DNA of 64,000 bases, from positions 4,977,283-5,041,282 of the forward strand of contig NC_057009.1 of assembly GCF_000002595.2 (NCBI RefSeq), given 5' to 3'. The translations under genes and the position numbers were made by a program. Shown piece after piece: positions 11,655 to 21,773 of this stretch (position 1 is its first letter; each line of letters begins with the position of its first letter). The stretch is from Chlamydomonas reinhardtii. Taxonomy: Eukaryota; Chlorophyta; Chlorophyceae; Chlamydomonadales; Chlamydomonadaceae. Below the pieces are notes generated by a model. That model saw only the letters and a program-made list of their open reading frames with translations, did not search any database and was not told where the DNA came from.

Positions 11655-11710
11655 CGACCCCCTGCTGCTGCTGGTGCTCCCCGGACAGCATCAAACGCGA
11701 ACGGCGAAAG
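11655..11710. repeat. Left piece of a dispersed repeat interrupted by TOC1
   Basis: This segment (CGACCCCCTGCTGCTG ... GAACGGCGAAAG) recurs with small differences at 21352-21412. The similarity stops exactly where the TOC1 copy begins at 11711, as expected if TOC1 landed inside an older repeat. Confidence 0.55.
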
Positions 11711-11737
11711 TGCACTAGTGGCCGAAAGTGCTGCCAG
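11711..11737. repeat. 27-bp direct repeat at the TOC1 left end
   Basis: TGCACTAGTGGCCGAAAGTG plus seven further bases is identical to 12288-12314, the last 27 bases of the 237-bp block. This is the expected signature of a split terminal repeat. Confidence 0.75.
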
Positions 11738-11860
11738 TACTGGGTGTGTCGCATGTATGAAGTGCCTGATAGCAGCAGAGTCCAGACAACCACGCACGCC
11801 GCAGCGCCCACGGGTGCCACCACATTAATCCGCGGCGGCACCAGGGGGGGCGGGTGGGTT

Positions 11861-12077
11861 GTCACCGTCCCGGCAGAGGGACGATCCGAAATACAGTACA
11901 GAAGCACAACGGCAGATAAGGCGCCGTGTGCTCCTGACGCGTACAAGACCCAGCTCGGTTCGGCCCCATGCACAGGCACGTACCCGAGCGTCCTGCGCCG
12001 TGCGTGACTCTAACGCAACACGGCAGTTACGTCGCAATAACTAGACTTATCTCCACTGCGCTGCGATAAGTCAGCGC
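11861..12077. repeat. 217-bp TOC1 repeat, left copy
   Basis: It is identical base for base to 16946-17162 on direct comparison. It begins GTCACCGTCCCGGCAG and ends GATAAGTCAGCGC. Confidence 0.9.
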
Positions 12078-12287
12078 TTATTGACTCCTTACTGCCGTGT
12101 AGCGTTACAAACCGCCACGGCCCCAAACGACAATCCCAATCTCTCAAACCGACAATAGCCTCCACTCATGCCTCAAGCGGCCTAGCAACTCATTCGTGGC
12201 CCTCAGCGGCCTCCTACCTCCGGCCTCGCAGCTCCCGATAACCCCACCAAGTCCGCCGTGCCCGCCCCAGCCCGCCCGTGTTGAGGT

Positions 12288-12314
12288 TGCACTAGTGGCC
12301 GAAAGTGCTGCCAG
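12288..12314. repeat. 27-bp direct repeat closing the 237-bp TOC1 block
   Basis: Second copy of the 27-bp sequence at 11711-11737. It marks the inner end of the 237-bp block 12078-12314. Confidence 0.75.
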
Positions 12315-15294
12315 AGTTTGGTAGTAGTCCTCAACGCCGGGAGGTCATGGTGCGGGCGACGGCAGCCCTGGTGGCTGGGCTTGATTGGCTTCGCGTATGC
12401 AGCTCTTCTCGCAAAGCGCTTGGCCCAACGGCCGGTCATGCAAACCAAGGTGCGGTCGGCGGTGATGGCGGTGGCGTTCGTGCCCTTGCGCTACCGAAAT
12501 CATGTGTCTCGAACACCGCGGAGCGCTCCGCCCATCGCCTAGCTTGCGCACGAACGTACGGTCCTAGTTGCACACTCAACAGCGGTCAATAGAACGAGCT
12601 TCGTGCTTGGGGATATTGGCTGCACGAGCAGCACCATCACGCGGGGATGAGCGCCGCCGGAGGCGCCGCCGGCACCTGCTGCAGGCGCAGGGCGACGCCA
12701 ACGCGGGGCCTGACAGCGCCACACTCCGTCGGTCATGGGCGGCCAATGGTCACTACCAGAAGACAAGCAGCAATAGGAACACGACTGGCTTTGCAAGGGC
12801 CATGATACCAGACTCACAAACGTATCAGGTGCACCAATGGCCACGACAGAAACACACATGCGTTATCCCGCGTGCGCCAGCCATGCAGACGACGCCGGGG
12901 CGTTACAGGGAAACACATGCATCCTTGTTCAGGTGTGTGGCTTGTGGGCAGCTGTGGCCGTCCGTGTGCCCAGGAAAGGTAACAGTGCGTGTTGGCACGT
13001 GTTGGCACGAACCACTGGAGACCTCGGTACTCTCTACCGGCCCCCAGGGCCATGCCATAACACGTGTTGACGTTGTAGGCTGCTCGGAACAACCTTGGGA
13101 ATAATAACAACGTCGTGACTCGAAGCTGGGACAGGCTAGCCAACATGCGCCACGCAGGAGAAGGCGCGAGTTGCAACACTAGAGCGGTTTTACGTACGCG
13201 AGTCACGCGCGGCAACCTGCCCTTCGTTCACCCGCGCCGTCGTGGTGTAGGATGCGGGCAGCCATGCCCAGCCGTGCAGCATGGCCACGAACACTAATTT
13301 CTTTCTTGCTAGCTAGGTGCCATGCTTGAGATTTGCAGTGTCTTGCATAAGAGTCACTACCAATCAAGCAGTAGGTACACCCATAGATAGCATCACCCCG
13401 GCGGACGCAGGACAGGCGCGCACGTGAATGTTTGCCTCCAAACGCCGCGGGGATGCATGCACACAATGTCCCGTACGTGCCGATACCGTACGCCACGGCA
13501 GCTGTGGGGTGTACCGTAATAGCAGGGAGGGCAACATGAAGGGTAACACCTCAGCAACCCCAGCAAGGCTGGCCTGGTCGAGCGGCGCGGAGGGGTGAAG
13601 GATACCCGGCACGCGTGGAACGCGCAATGTATCTATAGTGATAGAAGGCGTAGTGATGGGAGGAAATAAGGAGCACTCGGGGCCGCGATGGCGGGTTGGA
13701 TGCGCCACGGGCCCCGGCCCAGCCAAAGGGAGCGAACGCTGGGCGGAGCCGGTGGGTGAGCGACTCGAGGGACGTGCCAGTAGTGAACAGCAGTGGCGGA
13801 TGGGTCATCCAATGTGAGAGATGATACAGCCACGCCGGCAGCCAAACTCCGCACTCGACCACGTACGGGCACGTCGTGGTACTGCTGTGAGGAGGCCGGG
13901 CTGAGTTGGGATGCCTGCCAAGCCTGGCTACCCACATGTGAGCCTGTGTCGCCATACGCTCTTAATAGTAATGACATATAGCACACTGCTCCTAGCACTT
14001 CGGTGATAAGTAATTGCCCCGCCGGGTGAAGTAAGGCCGGGGCTGAAAGGAACCAAGGTTGGTTCCCTAGGCGTCCACTCGCGAGTGGGCAGGCGACACA
14101 TACAGTTGGCATTGACGTGCGTTGCGGAACTAATGCGTACGTTGGCTTGGGTCTCTGGTTTCATGAGGCATTGACAGAACACGCTGCCCCTGCTATGGCT
14201 CTGACGAAGTAACATGTATGCATACATGTCCTGAAGGATTGGCAGGGAGCGTGCCGCACCGCACGCAAGCCGCGTGACTACGGTAAGCATGAGGCCATAA
14301 CGTGACACAGATGCCGTGCCATACAGGCGGCCAACGCTACGGCACAAGCCAGCTTGACGCGACCACAGATACATACATGGTGCCTGACACCTGGATAGGA
14401 GCTATCAGTCTGACTGTGGGGTCGATGCTACCCCGGCATGGATCTGGGTTGAACGGTTGGTGGTACCATCGCGCGGGCATGGCGGGTCGAGTAGCGTGTT
14501 TCATGCACGGCACTCCCGCTAACCAGCTACACACCGCAGTGTACTGGTTATCCAACAACTACATTCAGACCATTCTGGTATCCCACTCAAACCTGCGCCA
14601 AGTGTCAGGAAAAGCGCTTGCCAAGTCGGCTACCCGCTTTCACAGGATGGCGAGCGGGTGACTGGCATGTGTACAGGCGGGTGGGCCAACAAGAGGGGAG
14701 GGCGGATGGGTGCCGTGACTTGGTGGTGGGCCCCACCGCGAGCAGCAACAGCCCAGCCCAACACACGGGCGCCATCCAAACCCACCAGGCAGGCTGTAAT
14801 CCCAGCTCCGACCGTATCTCGCAACAAAATGTTGGTTGCGCAGGGTCGGGCTCACTGCGTGACACAGCGTCCGATGCCTGGTGCAGGGCACGAAGGCATG
14901 TTTATGCGTCATGCGGTATAGTTATGCGTCATGCGGTATTGTTATTGGCTGGGCATAGCATGCTGGCCGAACTGCACAAAACTCCACATCGCTCACTGAG
15001 GGCGAAATATCCGGAAAAACAAATTCGGCACTTGGGCCTAGCGCACACATCGAATGCATATAGGTTGGCTTGGGGTGCGTCAGCCAAACTACAAGGGTGG
15101 TGCCGCGTGATAGTATGATGTGCGTGCGGACCTCAAGACGTACAGGGTGACGCATGATCACGTAAGCCCGCTCCGTTGTCAACACGAAGCAATAGCGAGG
15201 CGCAGGCTTGCCGTGCACGGTACACTCAAGGCGTATTGCGACAGGGCACGCAGCAGGGCACGCAACAAGTCGAAGCGTCCATAACGACAGGGCA

Positions 15295-16390
15295 GGCAGC
15301 ATAATTGCATGCGGCACACAGGCCATATCGCAAGACACATGATGCGAGGCGCAAAGCCTGTTGCTGGCGGCACACACGCCGTATCCGAACGTGGCGCTCA
15401 GACCACACATTGTCCACAACGCAAAGGCATGTACAACGAAGGCACGTAAGCATTTCAATGCCGTCTATAATCCACAACGCAAGAGTGTGGGGCCCGTTGC
15501 TTGCGGCACACAGGTCGTATCATAAGGGCACGTATGCCATCTATTACCCAAAAGCAAGGGTGCGAAGCCGTTGCTTGCGGCACACAGGTCACATCATACG
15601 GGCACGTATGCCGTGAATTGTCCATAAAACAAGGGTGCGGAGCCCGTTGCTTGCGGCGCACAGGCCGTATCATAAGAACACGTACGCGGCGCATTGTCCA
15701 TGAAGCAAGGGCGCGGAGCCCGTTGCCTGCGGCACACAGGCCGTATCATGAGGGCACGTACGCCGTGAAGTGTCCATGGAGCAAGGGCGCGGAGCCCGTT
15801 GCCTGCGGCGCACAGGCTGTATCATGAGGGCACGTACGCCGTAAATTGTCCATGAAGCCAGGGCGCGGAGCCCGTTGCTAGCGGCGCACAGGCCGTATCA
15901 TAGGGGCACGTATGCCGTCCATTGTCCATAAAGCAAGGGCACGGAGCCCATTGCTTGCGGCGCACAGGCCGTATCATAAGGGCACGTATGCCGTCCATTG
16001 TCCATAAAGCAAGGGCGCGGAGCCCGTTGCTAGCGGCGCACAGGCCGTATCATAGGGGCACGTATGCCGTCCATTGTCCATAAAGCAAGGGCGCGGAGCC
16101 CGTTGCTTGCGGCACACAGGCCGTATCATAAGGGCACGTATGCCGTCCATTGTCCATAAAGCAAGGGCGCGGAGCCCGTTGCTTGCGGCGCACAGGCCGT
16201 ATCATAAGGGCACGTATGCCGTCCATTGTCCATAAAGCAAGGGCGCGGAGCCCATTGCTTGCGGCGCACAGGCCGTATCATAAGGGCACGTATGCCGTCC
16301 ATTGTCCATAAGGCAAGGGCGCAAAGCCCGTTGCTTGCGGCGCACAGGCCGGATCCCAACGGCACACACGCCCTTTCCCCAAGGGCACGC
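15295..16390. repeat. 76-bp tandem array inside TOC1
   Basis: The landmark TCCATAAAGCAAGGGC occurs at 15925, 16001, 16077 and onward with an exact 76-bp spacing. About 14 units can be followed. Units right of about 15.6 kb are nearly identical, whereas the leftmost units are diverged and irregular in length. No unique spacers separate the units, so this is a minisatellite and not a CRISPR array. Confidence 0.9.
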
Positions 16391-16945
16391 GGGCCCTGCG
16401 GCCTGGATAGGCAGACAGGAGAAGTACCGCGCCAAAAGTCCTGAGGGTCTTGGGGAGGTGGGGGTGGCACAATGGAAGATGTGGAAAGGTATTGCACAAA
16501 GCTGTGAACTGTAAAGCGACGGGTAGACACGAAGGCACGGCAAGCAGGACCGCGCATGGCAAGCAAGTAGCCCGCCCGCACAGCTGTGCATGCCCTTTTG
16601 CTTTCAGTGACTTGCCGAACGCCTTGTCCGCAACGCTTCGCGCGCCTTTGCTCCGCTTGAAAGCTCCGCTCTGCTCCGATTTGCTCCCGAATGCGGCCCC
16701 CGAACCAAAGCGTGGTTCAAAGCGCCAGAGAAGCTTCGAAGGGCATTCCCTTACGATCAGAGAGCGAGCGTGATCAAGCTAAGGGGTTCCATTGAGCAGG
16801 ATCGCGCAACAAAACGCTGCAACTCCGTCTGAGTATATATTAAACGCTTATTCGGTCCATACATGGTCAAGTATAGTTAGAACCAGGTATAGGATTGCAA
16901 AGAAAGTCCAGAAATGTAGGGAACGTTTAAGTGCGACACACTGAG

Positions 16946-17162
16946 GTCACCGTCCCGGCAGAGGGACGATCCGAAATACAGTACAGAAGCACAACGGCAG
17001 ATAAGGCGCCGTGTGCTCCTGACGCGTACAAGACCCAGCTCGGTTCGGCCCCATGCACAGGCACGTACCCGAGCGTCCTGCGCCGTGCGTGACTCTAACG
17101 CAACACGGCAGTTACGTCGCAATAACTAGACTTATCTCCACTGCGCTGCGATAAGTCAGCGC
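16946..17162. repeat. 217-bp TOC1 repeat, right copy
   Basis: It is identical to 11861-12077. Confidence 0.9.
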
Positions 17163-18796
17163 ATATCCCCTCCCCTCTGTCCCATTGCGCACCATTGCAA
17201 GGCCAAGTATGCCGGGAACTTAGCCCCTGAGCCGAGCTACCGGCTATGGGCTCATTCCAAACGTCCATTTCAGCGCGCAGTTGTGCGAACGGGGTGGGAT
17301 GGGGGTGCGGGGGGAGGAATGCCCGGACTGTGCGGGGAGGCGCCGGTGAACACAAGCGCGCTGGCGAGCCAAGGCCGTGGGCCGCGATTTCGCGAAATTG
17401 CCACCACGATAGTATGCACCGTTGATACCACAAAACTCAGCGCTGCTGATGCATCGAGATGAAGCAAACGACGTCGCTGCTTCTGCCGATCACTCGCATC
17501 CACAATGTCTTGTCAAATGTTTATTGCCTTGAGGTATCATCGTCTCTCGAGATACAAGTCCGCTGACAAGAATTGCAACCCGATGGCGCTATCGAGCGCT
17601 GGGATCCTCCAACGCCTCCAATCCCTTCGCCTCTAGTTACGTCTTCCTCGCGTTTCCGCAAAGTTATGCATCGCTTGGGACAAATTGAAAGGCGTATTAT
17701 TTGCACAAGAACTCTGGCTACGTTCGGGTTTCCCGACGTAACTGCACATAAAACTGGAATAACCGAGGGGGCCCCGCCTGGGACTCGATGCGACCGCAAT
17801 GGCTATTGCCCCTCCCCCTTCGGGGGAAGGGGCAAGCCAACCTGCACGCCGCACCCGGACACGCCTGGGCACTGTGCATTCAAAGATCGTGGCGAAATCG
17901 CAACTACCGCGGAAATAGTGAGGCGCACCATCAGGGCAGGCGCTACATAGCCACTGGGACAACGCATCAACATTCTTAATGGTTATGCACGGTGCAGGCA
18001 GCGGAGGGGGTGGGCCCCAGTGAGGCGGTGCTGAAGTTGCTGCCTTATCCCCCACCACCAGCAGCCACGTTCCAATGCAGCAGGACACGTTATCGTGCTG
18101 CCTAGCGCCATCGCCCTGGCCCCTTGAGCCTATGCATATGCACCCAAGCCAGAATCCCCGAACTCGAACCAACCCCCCATACACGTTTAAATACTTGCTT
18201 GCGTGGCATGCTGGCCCCTCATTTCCGCTGGCCTGCCAACGGCTCCTTCCACGGGGTTCTGACCCCACGGATCACACCAGTAACCCGTCGTAACCCGACT
18301 GACAGCAAAAATCCACGCCTACGCTATCTTAATTTTGCAAAATTTTCCCGGGGGCTACGCTCCCGGACCCCCACAAAAATATTGCTTGAAAGCAGCAGCT
18401 GCTCTGAGCGATCAAGTAGAGTGATGATATGAATTGTATCGCATAACTTGGTGGCAGTCAAAATTGATGCCAACTTCAGTCCCTGTTCCATGGGCCCTCG
18501 CCGACGTTCACAGCAGGGCCAAGTAAGTTCATGGCGTATCATGTGCATAAGTTCATGAGACGCTACCTAAACAGCTTTTGAGGATATTTTTATAATAAAG
18601 CCAAGCCCAAGGTGCTAGTTTAGTAGTCCCAATCCACAACCGCCAGACCCTCGCTCCACAATGGCTGCAGCTGTTTGCATCTGCTCCTCACCATAGCTTA
18701 CTTCACCGGCTTGCAACGTGTGTCCACAGACACCTTCAACCCTTGTTCTCTGGGTCTCCTTGTCACTGCTTGCACCCTCCGCGTGGCCATTCTCAA
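17163..18796. other. Repeat-derived sequence right of TOC1
   Basis: No gene recognised. It contains a short piece shared with 21.67 kb, a G/C-rich imperfect hairpin near 18350-18372 of a type common in chlorophyte repeats, and an AT-rich TATA-like stretch (TTTTTATAATAAAG) near 18588 that could serve the small gene downstream. Confidence 0.45.
17841..17896. repeat. Dispersed repeat, right-hand piece
   Basis: CCTGCACGCCGC..CCCGGACACGCC and the following roughly 30 bases recur at 21667-21724 with a 3-base length difference and few substitutions. Confidence 0.6.
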
Positions 18797-19198
18797 ATGC
18801 AGCGGTCGCTGACCCGCAGTGGCTGGGAGACGAATCGAAATGCTCTCGCAGACAACAAGGACGCCATCCTGGTCGGAGGGGCCGTGCTGGCGACCGTGTT
18901 TGGTGCCGGGATGGGCTTGATGTCGGTTAAGAACCAATTCGACCTGCAGCAGGCGGAGCTGCGCCGCCAGCGTCAGTTGGAGCAGGCGGAGCAGCGCCGC
19001 CAGCAGCAGTTGGAGCAGGCGGAGCAGCGCCGCGTTGCCGACGTGCAAAAGGAACGCCTCTTCAGGCAGCTTGCGGAGGAGCGCGCACGGTTCGAGCAGC
19101 GGCTGTTCGACGCGGCGTTTCACGAAGACTACCAGAAGTGGCGCCGCGCGAGGACTGCTCCGGCGCGTAAGTGCGTTTATATAAAACGCGTTGGCTGA
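18797..19198 (+). CDS. Small membrane-anchored coiled-coil protein, candidate gene
   Basis: The frame from the ATG at 18797 encodes up to 133 residues. There is a short basic N-terminus, a hydrophobic segment at about 24-43 (ILVGGAVLATVFGAGMGLM), then a Gln/Glu/Arg-rich coiled coil (about 48-110) built on a repeated QLEQAEQRR unit. The codon pattern fits real coding. A GTAAGT donor at 19167 suggests the C-terminus is spliced onward, and the nearby coding-like segment at 19872-20048 may be its last exon. An ATG 54 nt upstream is in frame but adds a Cys/His-rich leader I consider unlikely. The family is not recognised. Its position among repeats means it could belong to an unannotated element. 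Confidence 0.45.
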   Translation: MQRSLTRSGWETNRNALADNKDAILVGGAVLATVFGAGMGLMSVKNQFDLQQAELRRQRQLEQAEQRRQQQLEQAEQRRVADVQKERLFRQLAEERARFEQRLFDAAFHEDYQKWRRARTAPARKCVYIKRVG

Positions 19199-19871
19199 GG
19201 TTCGGGGCGGCGCGGGCTGATGCCTGATGCCTGATGCGGGCTGAGCGCAGCTAGGGCAGAGTCAGACGCCGGGCTATGGGAGCAAGTCCAGTCAGGAAGG
19301 GAGCGAGTCCATGACGATGGCAGCATAGAGGGGATATGGTACTTGGATGGTGTTGAATCTGGTAGCTTGGTAGGGATATATGCGTGCCGCCAACCGCGGA
19401 TCCCGGGAGAGCTTACGGTATCTGACGGCACGCGCCTGTACCGCGTTGTAATCTGACACAGGTCGCATGGAAGGCAAGGCGGACTAAGTCTTCAGGCGGC
19501 AGCCTATGCGGCAGCCGGTAGGTCCATGCTTTCAAGCGGTCTTATGGCCGATCATAAATGGGGCGTGCGGGCGTGCGGGCGTGCGGCCGTGGCGGCGGTG
19601 GCGGCCGTGGCGGCACGTCGAGGCACCTTTCTGTCCCCTCCCCCTGATATTGCCGACACTGACTGCCTTGTGTCATGCGGTGGCGGACCAGGACCTGCGA
19701 GATGCACGTCCGGCAGGTCGCGGAGACGGCACCGCTCTGGCGCGGGCGGAGAAGTGCACATTGGCGAAGGCGCACTTCGCCTGAAGCGCATCACTTTGCT
19801 TTGGTTACAACCCGGACCTGCTGACGCCTAGCATTGCACCTGGTCGGTGTGTGCCCTGCTGTAAAGCCCAG

Positions 19872-20048
19872 GAGCGAGCCACGAGCAACGCCACCTGCAT
19901 GCCGCATGGACAAGAACTGATGGGCCTTCGCTGGCCTGCAGTAGCGCCGCTTAAGGCACGGCAGCTGCTGCGGATTATGTTCAATGAGCCGGGGAACAGT
20001 GCAGAGGAGCGGGTGCTGGCTGCAATCGCCAACCCGTTCGAGCTGTAG
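19872..20048 (+). CDS. Candidate 3' exon (helical C-terminus)
   Basis: After an AG acceptor at 19870-19871 one frame reads 58 residues to a TAG, including PLKARQLLRIMFNEPG and EERVLAAIANPFEL, which looks like genuine protein. It is probably the last exon of the coiled-coil gene starting at 18797, but I could not join the middle exons in phase. A frame around 19700-19775 may contribute. Confidence 0.35.
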   Translation, partial: ERATSNATCMPHGQELMGLRWPAVAPLKARQLLRIMFNEPGNSAEERVLAAIANPFEL

Positions 20049-20121
20049 AATGCAGGCACAGGTGGAGGAAGCCGCCCGCTGTATCTGCACCACTCGCACT
20101 CCACAACTGCTTCGATACCAT

Positions 20122-20825
20122 GTTTTGTAGATGAGCGTTATATGGCTGTACAGTAATTGTTTTTCCGCACCTCAACACATGGGGTTTTTTGCAGAGGCTG
20201 CCTGACAAAGCATGATATGGGCCTTACTCTAGATGCACACCGTATGACAGTGCAGACGTGTTCCTGGGTAGGCGAGCACTTCGCCAAAGACCACCCGTAA
20301 ATACGGCAAGCAGTTTGTCGGTGTGGCGGGTTTCCTCCTATGCTGCCTGCTAGCCCCAACAACCACTGCTGGCATCGTGCGGATTTTGTAGATGGGCGGC
20401 GGATGGTTGTACAGTAATTCTTTTCCCCGCCTCACGTGCCGGTCTGGCTAGTATGGGTTTCTGTCCTCAGGCTGCCGGGTGCGAGAGAGAGGTGGGCTTG
20501 CAGTTGATATAGATGACCACGCATGGTATGGTTGCGATATTACAAAGAAGGGACAATCCGACCAAGCAAGGGTGCCCGTGCACCCAGGTCAAGAGGGACC
20601 ATCTCCGGCCCGAAAGGAAACCACCCTCCCCCCAGTTGGCTACCGACCTTCCACAACCGTGCAACAGGTCTTCGCGTAAAGCGTGTCTCGGCAACTGCAC
20701 AGCGAGTCGAAGCTAAGCCCAAGCCCGCCAAAGCCCCACCAACGTACAGCAAACCGCACTAGCGCACGAGCATGTCGCCAAGGACCACCTGTAAGTACGG
20801 CGGCAAGCAGTTTGTTTGTGTGGCA
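20122..20825. repeat. Diverged direct repeats
   Basis: One unit (TTTTGTAGATG ... GTACAGTAATT) occurs at about 20122-20160 and 20384-20424. A second (CGAGCA..TCGCCAA.GACCACC ... GCAAGCAGTTTGT) occurs at 20273-20327 and 20766-20825. The differences between copies point to an old element. Confidence 0.55.
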
Positions 20826-21217
20826 GGCGAGAGTTTGGACGTTTTGGTGGTAGTGTCCATGCCAACTGTGCTTGTGTTTGAGTAGGTACACGTTGTTTCA
20901 GGTGCCGTGTGTGGCGTCCATTCAGGCGTGGACCACCCAATAGTTGTGCGTATGTAAGACCGAGTCAGCGCTGTGACTGAGTCGCGTGTCAGCGCAGCAT
21001 GTTGCCTGTTATGACGATCGCGAATGAAGTATGTCCTTTCCTCCATGGCGCGTTCCAAAGCTGACCCCAGCAACAGCGTGCATCAAGCAACCGCATGCAA
21101 TTCACCGACAGTGACGGCATTGGCCATGAGGGCGCGGGTTGTGCCAGTATGCCAGCAGGTTGCTCAGACAGACAGACACCATGTTGCACGCACACGCACT
21201 GACAGTAATCATGTATG

Positions 21218-21222
21218 TTACA
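21218..21222 (-). promoter_or_regulatory. TGTAA polyadenylation signal for XRN1
   Basis: TTACA on the plus strand reads TGTAA on the minus strand, about 550 nt after the XRN1 stop codon. Confidence 0.45.
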
Positions 21223-21351
21223 GTTGCAACCCCAGCTGCTGTTTGTTCATCCTTAATTAGTCGTGCGACTCTACCATTAGTGAGCTCCCAGCCAAGCCTA
21301 AACCCGCCAGATCCCTGTAAGGTGCAGTGTTTCGCCAGGTGCCAACGTTGC

Positions 21352-21412
21352 CGACCCCCTGCTGCTGGTGCTCCCCGGATAGCGCCGAGACATCAAACGT
21401 GAACGGCGAAAG
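21352..21412. repeat. Second copy of the repeat interrupted by TOC1
   Basis: Homologous to 11655-11710, including the run CTCCCCGGA and the end GAACGGCGAAAG. Together with 21667-21724 it brackets about 250 bp that have no counterpart beside TOC1. Confidence 0.55.
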
Positions 21413-21666
21413 CGACACAGAGCATCAATCGAACCAAACCACATACCGTACGCCAATGAATGCTGCGACAGCACCAGTGTGCACACACCTAACCAACCAA
21501 CCTGAGTACGTAACGGAGTTGACACGCACGTCACATCCTGACAACGCCCAACGGGTTCACACAATCGACTTTAGGCAAAGCCATTTCGGTTCAGTTTCAC
21601 ATACCAAAACAACAGTTGAGTTGACGACGGTAAACCCCGAATCGGAGGCGGCGATGCACGCAGAAA

Positions 21667-21724
21667 CCTGCACGCCGCATACCCGGACACGCCTGGGCAC
21701 TGTGCATTCAAAGACCGTGGCGAA
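21667..21724. repeat. Dispersed repeat, partner of 17841-17896
   Basis: Shares about 55 bp with 17841-17896 (CGGACACGCCTGGGCACTGT and flanks). Confidence 0.6.
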
Positions 21725-21773
21725 TCCAGCAACTATCGCGCAACAGACCCGCCGGACAGCCGCGGCACATGCC

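Larger units (their letters stand above)
9636..11710. other. Gene-poor flank between the HET-like gene and TOC1
   Basis: This holds the promoter and 5' UTR of the minus-strand gene starting at 9635, coding-like fragments near 10.4-10.9 kb, an 18S rRNA-like fragment at about 11.48 kb, and the left part of a repeat that TOC1 interrupts. No complete gene was found. Confidence 0.5.
11711..17162. mobile_element. TOC1: TOC1-like tyrosine-recombinase retrotransposon copy (DIRS/PAT-like, non-autonomous)
   Basis: The diagnostic features are two identical 217-bp direct repeats (11861-12077 and 16946-17162), a 123-bp block (11738-11860) and a 237-bp block (12078-12314) beside the left one, and an internal tandem array with a 76-bp period. 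These block lengths and the 76-bp array are those I recall for TOC1 of C. reinhardtii. The distance across the two 217-bp repeats (5302 bp) plus 123 and 237 gives 5662 bp, the published size as I remember it. TOC1 has split terminal repeats and is grouped with DIRS/PAT elements. No intact transposition protein is seen inside. Identity of the repeats suggests a recent insertion. The copy looks broken, with about one structural break. Confidence 0.85.
20049..21773. other. Degenerate repeats and the 3' UTR of XRN1
   Basis: No gene recognised. The left half carries several diverged direct repeats. The right half includes the XRN1 3' UTR (minus strand) and a second copy of the repeat interrupted by TOC1. 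Confidence 0.5.

Noticed and set aside
12078-14900. Several 100-180-codon frames inside the TOC1 copy
   Set aside because: None shows a recognisable reverse transcriptase, RNase H or recombinase motif. Treated as non-coding interior of a non-autonomous element.
15295-16390. CRISPR-like array of regularly spaced repeats
   Set aside because: The 76-bp units abut each other with no unique spacers, and the host is a eukaryote. It is the TOC1 minisatellite.
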